DNA of 64,000 nucleotides from Epiperipatus broadwayi (taxonomy: Eukaryota > Onychophora > Udeonychophora > Euonychophora > Peripatidae), in NCBI GenBank assembly GCA_028023455.1, contig JAQFVV010012537.1, positions 186,001 through 250,000 of the forward strand, written 5' to 3'. Numbering within the stretch: position 1 is the first letter of the stretch; every line of letters starts with the position of its first letter. The notes under the pieces are model-generated. The model ran no database searches. It was not told where the DNA came from and saw only the letters and a program-made list of their open reading frames with translations. Positions 11,231 to 22,808 of the stretch are shown one piece after another. The translations under genes were made by a program, and so were the position numbers.

Positions 11231-13128
11231 TTTTCATTTCTTTAGCTTTATTTAAATCTCAAATAGTTTTTATCAATATTACATAATATTTTTTAAATCT
11301 ATTCTCACTATTTGAGTACTACTATATATAACTGAAAATAGGCCCAATATTCTCTCTTTTGACAATGCTAACACTAATATTATTACTCATTTATCAAATG
11401 ATCTAAGTAAATAGTAAATCAAATAGAAAATAAAAACTTTTGCAATATATTCATTCCTACACTCCAGAAAAAAGTGAATTAAATCTGACAAATATTTTCC
11501 AACTCATATGCATGTCCAAATCTTTCTTTATAATCTCTTTTTTACTTTTTAATAAAATAATTCAATTTACTCTATTAAATATCCTTTCAATATTAATACA
11601 ATTAAATGTCCTTTCAAGATTAATATAAAAAAATACAGATTAATCTTCATTCTCCCCTTTTCCATAAATCTCTAGACAATATATCATAATAACAAAAAAA
11701 TATAAAATATTTCTGTTCAACTGTAAAATGGATAAAATTTATGTTATCCAATTCATTAATTACTTTTTTTACTTTAAATGGATGATCTTAATAATCTCGA
11801 TATTGCTATACATTCTTGAAACACAATAAATGACCCCTAAGATGCATTTCATGCTGAATCAACATTCATCAGTTCTCCCAGGTAAACTCTCTCTCACATA
11901 TATCTTTATATGTTCTGTATTTATCAATAGTAAATTTATATTGAGGTCTAAAATTTATATGTAGGTTAGACATAATCTCTAGTTCAATAAACAATTAGTG
12001 AAAATCATTATTGTATTAATCTGGAATGGATTGTGTTAAAGTTATGGGTAGAGTAAGTTTCACACTTATAAATCAAAATATAACAATTTTTTTTATTTGC
12101 TAACAAATATTTTAATTTTCTGATGCCAAATAATTTTATTATTATTTTATATTCATTCTACATACAGTTATATCCATTTATTATTATATTCATAGCTTTC
12201 AAATAATAAAAGACAAATCTTTTAACACTGGTCAACTATAATTTATAAAGGACATCCTGAAAAAACTATCTACTTAAATTATCATGTAATTGTGAATTAA
12301 TAGGTTCTCTGCCGAAAGACATTTGTAACCTAAGTATGTAGTAAATTATTATGATCATGTGATAATATGTAATGATCATTTAAGACCACTTACTATTCCT
12401 TTAGCACAATTTAACCTAACACTTCAATATTTTTAGTTATATTATAATCCTTTGAAAAGGTTCAGTATGTTCCTATTCTTTTCACATCACTTATAGTAAA
12501 TAAATCTCTAAAAAATTTATTTCTTCTTCGCACATTTCACAATGCTTTTTTACTCACTTCAACTATCTGATAGTTTCTTCAATGAAAAGAGAAAAGCAGC
12601 TCTGAAGAATTCTGTTTTGCCAGTTGAACCCATCAGATAATTAAATTGATAAAAAAAATTGTGAAATGTGTAACAAAGTTAATTTTTTTTACAGATTTAA
12701 TTTTTTTACATCACTAGCATAATTGGTTTTTCTAAAGTTTAATAATATTGAAATTTCTAGACATTATTTATAAAAAGATTCCCTCTTTAAAATTCAATTT
12801 ATCATTAAATTTAGCAGTTTATGTTCACGATGGACAATTAAGTGTGTTAATTATTGCTTTGTAGAATTTATGATGTTTATCAAAACAAATTACTTATTTA
12901 TTATTTTTTAAATATAAATTAATTACATAAAGTTATTAAGATGTTATATTTTATTATATTATTGCTTAACCTCTATGAAAAAAAAAAAAAATTCTTATGT
13001 GTGATGTGTTTAACACGTAACACCATAGTTAACATAGACTTATAAATGAATTACTGAACTGTGCAAGACATTCAATAAATTACATAAACACATAAACACA
13101 AAAAAATATTAATAAAAAGAATACTAAC

Positions 13129-13216
13129 TTGGGCTTTTAGACTACAGCTTAGATGGAGAATCTCATCTAGCATGGAAGAATCACAATGAGTGACGGCAAA
13201 GGCCATAAGTTGAGAC
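13129..13216 (-). CDS. NBAS: NBAS homologue, exon E
   Basis: An 88-nt internal exon with acceptor TTTGCAG just above 13216 and donor GTTAGT at 13128. Its first base completes an Arg codon begun by exon D (AG|G), giving DLQAR-SQLMAFAVTHC across the junction. It then encodes a Sec39-type helical repeat (SMLDEILHLSCSLKAQ) and ends in phase 0. The wording LxAFAxTHC...LL.xSxxLQxQ is typical of the NBAS Sec39 domain as I know it. A neighbouring G|TTAG donor shift would break the phase, so this border is well constrained. Confidence 0.87.
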
Positions 13217-13559
13217 CTGCAAATATAGAAATTATTTTAATACAATATAATTTATTTTTCTGATATTATAGCTATTTATCAATCAATTATTTAATTATTC
13301 TACTTCCACAAAGCACCATTATATTACACGAGTTGCAAAATGAAACAAATCTATAGGGAAATTTTTTTATCTGAGGCATAAACAAGATTGTGAATAAAAA
13401 ACAGTAAATAATATTTTGAAAAAGCACTTAATTAGTAAAATTATTAAAACTGACAATTTACAATACCAAAATTAAGTTAAATTTGATATCAATCTTTTTT
13501 AAAACAAAAATAATATCTACATCAAAATTTCTGTCATTTTGCATATAGTGTACATAAAC

Positions 13560-13830
13560 TCATAGCTAATTCTTTCTATGAGCTCTCCAATTAGTTTTTA
13601 TTTTTCTTATCTCTATTTAATTCCAAAATTACTTTTTATGTGTAATCCAATTTTTCTATAATTTCATAATTTTGTTAGTAAATATTATCATTTTCATATA
13701 CACTTTTTAACACTCCACTTTTGTTAACTTTATTCCTCCAACTTATCTTTTTAATTCTTCTACAAATCTCATTTCAAAAGACTCCAATCTTTTCTTCTTT
13801 ATTTATCCTGTATTATTCATGTTTAAAGAG
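13560..13830 (-). mobile_element. decayed LINE fragment
   Basis: The minus strand reads KRLESFEMRFVEELKR, a stop, then GGIKLTKVEC. This fits the KRLExFEMWxxRRML...ITNxEVL block C-terminal to LINE reverse transcriptases. It is AT-drifted and interrupted, and the limits are approximate. Confidence 0.4.
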
Positions 13831-14207
13831 GTTTAGTGACTTCATTGTGCCAATATTTCATTCTCTGTGGTCAAGTTGCAATCTTTAAGTGTCCATATAT
13901 ATTCATTGGACCATTAGTAAGAGTGGATTTCCACTTTTGCTATTAAAAGAAAAGATTGCCTTGTCAACAGTAAGAAATATTGATTACTATCTATGTTGGC
14001 ATGTTTAGGTGTTAACTGGTTTCTAATGGTTGTATTAAATATATGTATATTGTACCGGATTAACATGTGGACCAGCTTCCTGCTGATGAAAGTGATCTAG
14101 TGATCCTGTGAATAACCATGTATAAGATACATCATCCTTAATGGCCCACCATCATAGTTCTTTATGATTCAACACTGGAAATCATGCCTCTAAGCTAGTT
14201 CATAAAC

Positions 14208-14361
14208 AAAAGAAAAACAATCGTTGGTATATTCATACTTTAAATTAATAATTGATATAATGATGACAACAAAGATGATGATTCAAAAGAAAAACAATCG
14301 CTGGTATACTCATAACTTAAATTAATAATTGATATAATGACAACAAAATGATGATTCTCTC
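14208..14361. repeat. 77-bp imperfect tandem duplication
   Basis: The segment starting CAAAAGAAAAACAATCG recurs 77 bp later with a handful of substitutions (GTTGGTATATTC versus GCTGGTATACTC) and a short deletion near ATGATGACAACAAA. It is an older duplication than the one at 10766. Confidence 0.8.
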
Positions 14362-15565
14362 ATCCGCAAGTTTACGAGAGACCCTACAACTGATATTACA
14401 ACTCGCCTTACATAAATCATGGCTGTTATTAATTTAGAATTGATGAAACATGCTATCGTGTGTACTGCTATGTATTAGAATAATTTTCAGTAGTCTAATG
14501 AACACCCCTATGATAATAAACCAATATGCCATATTCTATTGCTACGCCTCTCTAATTCTTTATCAAATTATCGTTACATCTCTACACTATGGACTATGAT
14601 AAGAATCTAATAGTGAGGATGATTACTAAGCTATTTCCATAATAAAATCCATCAACCCGAAAAAACAGATAAACTTCTTTAATCAGATCATTTAATTTTA
14701 TTATTATTTATTCATTAACATACATAGAAAAATTTCATAATAATCAATAAAGATTGATCATATTCAATGATTAATAATAATACCAATAAATATAATTTTC
14801 TTTCCTCCCTTTGTGATAATGAAAGTTAAAATCAATAGTTAGATAAGTGTACTATGATATATATATATATAGCTGATGATACATTTAGTAGGTGTATAGC
14901 TCAGATTATGAAAAATTTAGATTTCACAAGTGAAAAAATAAAATAAAATCAAAGCACACATATACGCGTACAGTACATAGCACATAAAAGACATATTAAA
15001 AACCTTGAAAAATTAGAAAGGTGGGCAAAGATAATTTCCCTAAATTATAAAGATATGTGTGTCCAAAGATAGATCTCTGTTTCCAATCATACTCATCATT
15101 CAGCCAGTCCAATATTAAACTAGGTTATTAATTACTTTAAATTTATTTCTCACTATAGTAAATCACGACCTTTCTCTTTCTAGATTTGCACGTATATACA
15201 CAATCCACACCCATGCATACAAACAACATTATGTGCATGTTATTTCTCAGTATTAAGAAATCTTGTATTAGATTTTCATATATATAATAAGAATCATAAT
15301 AATAAATTTAAAAAAATCACTTTTTCATGATACAAGAAAATAAATAAATTAATATACAAAGAAAAACAACACTTTAAATAATACATACATATATAAATCG
15401 TACACATAATATTAATATAAAATTAAAAAAAACGAATATATTATGGACATAGCCAATATCCAGCACTATTGAAAAATCTTTTTTAATAAATGATGCTTAT
15501 TAAATGCTTTGGGAGAGAGAGATTAAAGAGAATGGATAAAAAAAAGTTATGGAGAAAAAAAAAGT

Positions 15566-16101
15566 TTGATATTACCAGCAATTTCTTTTGATATAGAAAC
15601 CATTTCAGTTAGTTTAATAACTTTTATTGGTTTATTCGATATTAATAATTTGACTTCAGCCACACACGCACTATCGTCGGGCACACATAGATATGGGTCA
15701 CGGAGAATTATCTGGAAAATTCCTTTTTTAATCTCAGGTTCACAACCTTACAGTGATGACAATGACCATAAGGGTCTTGGACAAGAATTATCAGTTTACA
15801 GTCTGCATTTCTCCCTAATTGGCTTCGGTATTGCAATTGGTCTTCCTTTTTTCTTTCTTTCAGGGATATGCCAATAGACAAATGGGTACTTTCCCCCATA
15901 TTTCTGGAATTCACTCTCAGTATTATAGTTTCTAGATGTTTATTGGAATCCGTGGAATGGAGGGATGAAGGAATGCTGAGATTGGAATCAACTTTGATCT
16001 CTTATGATCAGCCATGGTACTTCTTGGTTTCCCTACTCTGTTTCAATTTTCAGATGTGTGAGAAATTCCTGGATGACCCAACAAAGTATATTGGAGTTTA
16101 G
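15566..16101 (+). other. unrecognised block with overlapping open frames
   Basis: Two overlapping plus-strand frames run 15566-15877 and 15868-16101. The region is less AT-rich than the intron around it. A strong pyrimidine tract ending TTTCTTTCAG sits at about 15851-15863. Behind it a frame of about 78 codons runs from DMPIDKWVLSPIF to a stop at 16101. No domain is recognised. The minus strand is also open over 15914-15708. It may be the end of an unrelated element, an exon of a nested gene on the other strand, or chance. Confidence 0.2.
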
Positions 16102-19100
16102 CACTGCATTTTATTTGCAAAATTTTCACAAATTACTCCAAAAAAATTTACAAAATTTTCTTTTTCTGTTGACAAGTTGGTTTTCAGTTCACTACATCAG
16201 AGTCAATAATAATTCTCAACCGCCTCCTTAACTAATATATATGTTAGCTTTGGTGATCACTGCACTTTTATCTATTGGAAATATCTACAGCTGTGCACAC
16301 TATCTGTTGTTTGTAAAATGTCTTTATCTGTAAAGCTGAAAGATAATTATCTGATAGTGGATTTTTTTTTTTGTCTTTTTGGAATTTATTCTTTGTTGGC
16401 ATAAATAATTAGTGGTTTCTTTTAACTTTAACTACTTATTAATGGATTTCTCTCTACCCCACAGCACTGGATTTATCTTTCTAATTGGCATTATCTTTCT
16501 CTCTCTCTTTACTTAAAAAAAAAAAAAAGGACTTAAAATAAATTTTAAAACAGCCCTTTTACAGAGAAAATATAAAATTATGAAAACCTTTTGCTATATA
16601 TACGGTTAATGTTTAAATCTATATTTGTATATTTACACGCACATGTACACATACACCCACATGCATTTTAGCTTTGACTTTATAACTACTAAATGAAATT
16701 AGACCTTGAATTCCTTCTCTTGATTATTTATTTCCATTCCCATTATTTATTATTAAAAATCAATCTATTATAAAGTCAGTCCTTTACTGTAGTATAACCT
16801 ATGATATATCATTGATTATTGAGAAGTAAACGTGTATCCCATTCCTCACATTATCCATGTCCATACATACATTCTTCTTTGTCCTATCTATATATTCAAT
16901 ATATTAAACCAGAACTGAAACTACTCCCCTCTTCTGGATTCTTTGGGGTTGGGATGAGGATTAGAATTCAATACCCCCCCCCCATACACACACACATTAA
17001 AAGAAAAAAAACCAAAACAAAAAAAAACTCCAGTTCTTTCTTCATTTTATACAGGTTAGAATATCTAGGTAAAATCCAAACATTATTTTGAATGGGATAA
17101 TCATAATAATAATTATAGATATCATCAACCAAACTCCTTGGCAACCGCATAATCTTACCTCTTTATCTTTTCCATCTCTCCCACAATCCCCATCTCTATC
17201 GATTAATCTCATGAAGAATATTAGCATCTATTTTGTTCAGAGTTCATAATGGCTCTACCTATATCTTAATTATAAGCATCACTTCATCTACAATCTTTAC
17301 TTCTCTCTCTACATTTCTTTTAAAATATTCCCATAAATTACCGATCATTTCAGCAATTTATTTTAATGGATAATTTCGGACTTTATTTCATTATGAACAT
17401 TTGTTCAGGGAAAGGCTGCCATAGGCTAAATTTAAGGCACTGAAAGTGCCTTTTCCCTTTCAAGGGATTCCAATAGAAAAGCATTTTCCCCTTTCTCCTT
17501 TTTTTTATATTAAGAATGGCCCTTCATAAACATTAAAAAAAAAAATTAAATTTATTTTTCTGCAGGTCACTAACATGGGGAGTTCTGATCAGGACAATAT
17601 ATATAATTAAAGAGAAACTCCTAACTTAAAACTGTTGTGATATTTTAGTGTAACATCCTCAAGTATCAAACCTGTGATGCAATAAATGAAAATGAATCAC
17701 TTTCCATTTGTTTTTTTTAACTGCTTAAGTATATGGATAAACAACTCTAATGTCACTAAGCTAGTTTATGCATTTACATAAGAACTTAGAAATGAATGGA
17801 AAATGACTAATTTTTTATTCACTGCTTCACAGCTGACATTTGAGGGCATTGCATATAAAATAGCAAAATTCTTTGTTAGGAATTTCTGATTATATTTCAC
17901 AAACTTATTTACAAGCATTATACTTTTAACCAATGCTAATTCATAATGACAGTCTTTCAAAAAATATATATAATTAGTATCCTTTTTTTTATTAAGTTAA
18001 AAAATATTTTCTTTTTAATTTATATATAGATTTTAATAAATATACAAATGATTATTTAAAAAAAACATATATAAACATACATGCACACAAATTGCTCAAA
18101 ACTAGAATTGACAAGTAATTTAGTTTAATAATGTTAAAAAATAATTGATAAAAAAAACTTTATTACTAAAATTCAGTTTGCTTAATGTTGTTATTTAAAA
18201 AAAAAGAGAGAGAACAATTAATAGGATTTCTTTCAAAATTACATTAATAAGATATACATACAATGTCTTTCTTAAATTATTTAAAAAATTATAGGAAATT
18301 TACATTTTTTAAAATTAAAAGATAATATGAGCTTTATGAAAAGATTTTCTGTGAATGTGATCATTCAAAGAAAATGCACCTTGAAACATCATGGCAATAA
18401 AAGTTAGTAAATTATTATTTTTTAATGTAAATTATAATACAAAAATTAACTCCATCACAAAAAAATAAATGTAATCACAAGAAATTTTAATTTCAAAAAT
18501 AGGGATATAATTAATAGTTAATGAAATATATTCTAAATACATTTTTGGTGCCGAGCATCCTTGTCAAAAGCAATAGTTATAAATTTAAAAAAATGTTACA
18601 TATATCAAATCACCACATGGAAAATGCATTTAGGTTATATATTTCATTAACTACTGTTTATCTCTGTATTTTTGGATTACATTTATACAAAAAATTGTGA
18701 AATCAATTCCTACCATAATTATTTTACTATAACAATGTTGTTTTTTTTTTAAAAAAAAATATTATTGCATGTTGTTACGTCTTAGTTCGATAATCACCAA
18801 ATAAGAATAACAAATTATTTTGGGAATTAATTTTCTTTAGAATAAAAGAAATAAAACCAACAACGGCTCTATTTCTTCACACATTTTAATACAAGTTACA
18901 ATATATAAGAATAATAGATATATAAATATACCAAGATACAATATTCATATGAGTTCATCTCTTCTCAATTACATAAGTTCCCATTCCATTGCTTTGGAAT
19001 ACAAGTCTCTTTCACTTAATACATATTCAATAATTAAATAACAAACAGAAGGTAATACATTACTTTTGCCATGATTAAAGTCTTTTAATCCTATAGGCCC

Positions 19101-21159
19101 TTAAAGCGTTTTAAAATCATAAGATCAGGGTGATCTGTTTTAACCCTAGTCAGCTTGGTTAGCTTCAAGAGCTGAGATCCTGGATAATAAGATGTCATTT
19201 GCTGGTTTCTTCAGCTTCTTCTCTCTGGTGGGAATCCCACTCGACCTGAACAACGAAGATGGAGGAAAAGGGCATTTATTTTTCTATTCCTATCTTTTTA
19301 TACTTTATTGATCTTTTGTTTGCTGGAGTAATAATATAATTCACGAGGATCTGGGTGGAGAGTTTTATCAGTTCAATCTTTACTGTAATTTCAATTAGTA
19401 GTTAGTTGATACTAAATGAATTTTCTCCGTTAATTGATTTTTGTTTTTCCTTTCTGTAATTAGTTCCTGTTACAATATTTCACTTAATTAATATTCGATT
19501 TTCTCTATTACTTTATTTCTTTTTAATATTTTTCTCTCTTCATATAATTTTAATATACAAACATTTCACATGTTCAATTCATTGTTTAAATAAAATAATG
19601 ACAAATAAATAATTAGTGAAATAATATTATATTAAAGAAACTTTCAGCACATTCTATATTATACAAAGATGTTTATTTGTTGCTATATGCATTCATGAGT
19701 GAAAAGAAAAAAGGCCTAATTCACTTATGACAAATTTCACTTAATGGTGAACATTTTAGTCTCCTTTCTGCAATTATTGAAAGTTGTTACAAAGGAATTT
19801 AATGAAAATTTGAAAACTATGTTATATTTAATATAAAAAGAGAAGTTATTTGATAGTTAAAATTAGAAAAGAATTGTACAATATAAATTGTAATCACTGG
19901 AAACATAAAAGTTTGAAATCATAAAAACACATTGCTTTCAAAGAAAGAGTAAAGTACTCCAGAAAAAAAGATAAGAAATAATTAGTTATAAAAAAAGATT
20001 GCTTAAAAAATAAAGACAAAAGTATAGTCATTTGTTTAATAAAAAATAATTAATTACAGAATTTAGAAATGCTAAAGACATATTCGTTAATATAGGAGCT
20101 TCCTATCATAGGCACCAGTTACTCGAAGGTTAATGAGCTGGTTAGGATTCTATACAGATTGCGCTGATCTTATTATTACTTTTTATATGACTGAGAAGGC
20201 GCCCAGAGGAAATATTACCAGAGGGTAATATTACTTTATTTTGTCAGTTAAGACTATTAATTAACATTGTGGACTAAGAAAAGTAGAACTGTTTCTAGTG
20301 GGCATACACCTATATGTTTATATGTGCAGGACAGTATTGTGATTGAATTCTAAATGTGCCAGTTAATGTGGATTGCTTAGTGGTGTTATATATTTTGGCT
20401 GTTTATTTAATAAATAAGTAATTTTCATTATATTGGGTATTTGAATTTATTTAATTCCCAATTATTATATTTTTCTGTGATCTGTTACATTTTTTTTGTT
20501 AGCATATAAGTAGCACAAACAACAATGCAAAATAGTGAACAATCATGTCAATAATAAAATTAATAAAAACAAAATTGTTTACAAATTTTAAAGTTTAACT
20601 GTTTGTGGAACTGAGAAGAGATAGAGGAGATGCCTAGTTGGTGAATTAAAAGTGGAGAAGCTTCATAGAACAAATTTTTATTAAATTAAGAATATTTTAA
20701 ATACAAGTATATTTTATATACCTAGAGTCTACATTATTTATTTTCAAATCATTCAAAATAGATATATTTTTTCTTTTACATAATATCATTCAAAGATGAA
20801 TAATAAGTTTGAAACAAGAGGAGAGAGGGATTCTTCTTTCATTATTATATGAAATTCTATTAGTTCAACTGTATTATTTCTTGTAATACAGACTTTGTAA
20901 AATGTTTCAATATTCCAATATACAATTTATGCAATGCTCAAATTACTGAAGACTTTATGAAATGGAATAATCAGACACTAGAACCATCACACATCATTCA
21001 AGAACTATCATCCATTTATATAATTAAAATTTTTTGAAACTAAGTGGTTTAAACAAAGGGGATTATAAAAAAGCAAAAATAACTAAAATAAATTTGATAG
21101 TTCCCATATAAAAGAATAATGCTTTTATGTAATTAGTCAAGTAAAAAGTACAAAATAAC

Positions 21160-21728
21160 AAAGTAATCTGTCTCTTAGTTAATTTGCCATTCTTATAGGA
21201 ATATTATCATATCATAAAAGCATTTGAGGCCTTTTCGATTTTTATGATTTATTTGAGCCTCAAATGTTTTTATGAAATGACAATATTCCTACAATTTCCA
21301 ATTGTTTTATCATCATCATTATCAACCATTATCAATTCACTGCAGGATGAAGGTCTCTCCAAGTTTAATCCATCTTCTCCGATCTTTAGCTTCTCTTCTC
21401 CACATCATCCCTACACATTTTCTTATTTCATCCATCCATCTTACATGTGGTCTCCTTCTGGGTCTTTTACAATCTCTTGGAATCCAGTTTAAAATTTCAA
21501 TTGTCCATCTATTATCATCTCTTCTAGCAATATGTCCAGCCCAACTCCACTTCAATCTTTTAATTTTTTCAATGAGGTCAGTAACACCTGTTTGTTCTCT
21601 TACCCATACATTGCGTTTTCGATCTCTTCTTGTTACTCCCAACATACATCTCTCCAAGTCTAAATTCTTAAGATTCTCTGATATTTTCCAAGAATGGCAA
21701 ATTAACCAATAGATGGATTACTTTATTG
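21160..21728. repeat. unit bounded by about 35-bp inverted repeats, enclosing an RTE end
   Basis: The left edge (21160-21195) and the right edge (21691-21728) are inverted copies sharing GTTAATTTGCCATTCTT and most of AAGTAATCxxTCTxTT. Inside the left edge is a second inverted pair, 21198-21230 against 21257-21290 (AGGAATATT...TTTGAGGC), forming a long hairpin with a spacer of about 26 bp. The remainder is an RTE 3' fragment. This is either a non-autonomous foldback-type element that captured RTE sequence, or a rearranged retrotransposition junction. Confidence 0.65.
21302..21690 (-). mobile_element. RTE-type LINE, 3'-end fragment
   Basis: The minus frame 21657-21337 encodes the C-terminus of an RTE-like ORF2, in order: RCMLGVTRRDRKRN, LIEKIKRLKWSWAGHIARR, RWTIEILNWIPRD, RRRPHVRWMDEIRK and WRREAKDRRRWIKLGE. 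These blocks are characteristic of the region after the reverse transcriptase. The stretch after the stop ends in TGATAATGATGATGAT, the short GAT/TGA tail common in RTE elements. The reverse transcriptase and endonuclease are absent (5'-truncated). A related end lies at 56118-56296. Confidence 0.85.
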
Positions 21729-22159
21729 ATTACGTTATTATTTCATACTTTTTAGTTGATTATTTGCATAAAAGCACTGTTTAAAAAAATTTTTTTTTAC
21801 ATATTTTTTTTTTTTACTTTTTAGATATACTTACATATTATTTTAAAAAATAGTTAAAACTACAAAAAAATCTGACAAAAATTATAATAATAAGACATGA
21901 AAATAAAAAATATGCCCATTAACAAATGAATTGTAAATTTAAATATCATGTGATCATCTGTTATATAAAAATATTTATGTATTGATTTTTTAATTAATAC
22001 TCAAATCTTTTTTTAACACATTAATTTTTTTCACAAAATATTTATAAAATATTATATCAGAAGAATAATTCAGATTTTAGTAAAAAATATTTACTTTTTT
22101 TAATTCATTAAGTATGAGTTAAATGAATATTAACAAAATTTTAGTCTATAACTGTATTG

Positions 22160-22250
22160 TTTCCATTGGCTCAGTTGCTAAGGATTTTTCCTGGGAAGCT
22201 TAAGTATACGAGTTTGAGTTCTAAACAAGAACAAATTTTTTTTCATTGTT
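22160..22250 (+). repeat. tRNA-like (SINE head) remnant
   Basis: TGGCTCAGTTGCTAAGG at 22167 resembles a D-arm/A box, and GAGTTTGAGTTCTAAAC at 22210 resembles a T-arm/B box. Their spacing is about 43 bp, as in tRNA-derived SINEs. The T arm does not pair cleanly, so a working tRNA is unlikely. A T-run follows. Confidence 0.4.
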
Positions 22251-22686
22251 AAAAAGTCAAATATGTGGACATCCCAAAAGAAACACAGACAGGGCAAGTT
22301 AATATAAAAGCATATATGAAAAAATAAAATTATAAATAAAAATTTCATCTATTTCAAAAAGTTACTTTATTTAATTTAAATGTAAGTAGCAACACCTCCA
22401 AAACCTATGCATAAATAATACCCATCTGTCAACAAATACAAAGAATAGAAGGGACTACCTATTCTTTGAGTTTTCAATGGTTTTAAAGCATTCATTTATT
22501 GACATTGTTGGAAATAGAGTGAAATTTGTATATTAGCCTGATTTAAATATGGCATAAAACATTCTGAAATTACAATTGAATATTTGGAGGATAAAGATTG
22601 GGTTTCATTTTAAACAATCTCATAATATTAATGAAATATTCATAATTAATATCATTTTTATTTAACAAAAAATTAATATTGATTAC

Positions 22687-22808
22687 CTAGCTTGAAGATC
22701 CTTAAACTGTTCGGTCTCTCCTAAAGTTTTACAAATAAGCCATGCTTTCCCATAATTATTTTCTATAAGATGAGAGCATATCTGGTAACAATAGTCATAA
22801 TCTAGATA
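22687..22808 (-). CDS. NBAS: NBAS homologue, exon D
   Basis: A 122-nt internal exon with an acceptor made of a long T tract followed by AAG just above 22808, and donor AG|GTAATC at 22686. It starts in phase 0 after exon C and ends with two bases of an Arg codon completed by exon E. It encodes YLDYDYCYQICSHLI, then GKAWLICKTLGETEQFKDLQA. This is the pattern of a Sec39 helical repeat: an aromatic-rich helix with a cysteine, then AWxxCxxL, then FxDLxAR. Exon C lies 3.7 kb upstream. The 18-base tract next to the acceptor is unusually long. Confidence 0.87.

Larger units (their letters stand above)
5150..13128 (-). other. NBAS intron E-F
   Basis: An 8.0-kb intron between the donor GTTAGT (13128) and the acceptor TTTAAG (5150). 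It contains two decayed mariner-like transposase pieces (6640-7440, 7580-7900), a possible skipped exon (8561-8631), an 11-bp perfect hairpin (9299-9330), a 45-bp duplication (10766-10855) and LINE-like debris (10920-11230). The other segments (5150-6640, 9400-10740, 11230-13128) are AT-rich with homopolymers, and I recognise nothing in them. Confidence 0.7.
13217..22686 (-). other. NBAS intron D-E
   Basis: A 9.5-kb intron with donor GTAATC (22686) and acceptor TTTGCAG. It holds LINE debris (13560-13830), a 77-bp duplication (14208-14361), an unrecognised open block (15566-16101), a small perfect hairpin with 8-bp arms (AAGGCACT/AGTGCCTT near 17430-17452), an RTE fragment between inverted repeats (21160-21728) and a tRNA-like repeat (22160-22250). 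Segments 14400-15560, 16300-19080 and 19300-21100 are AT-rich with nothing else recognised. 19100-19290 and 20100-20250 are less AT-rich islands of unknown origin. Confidence 0.7.
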
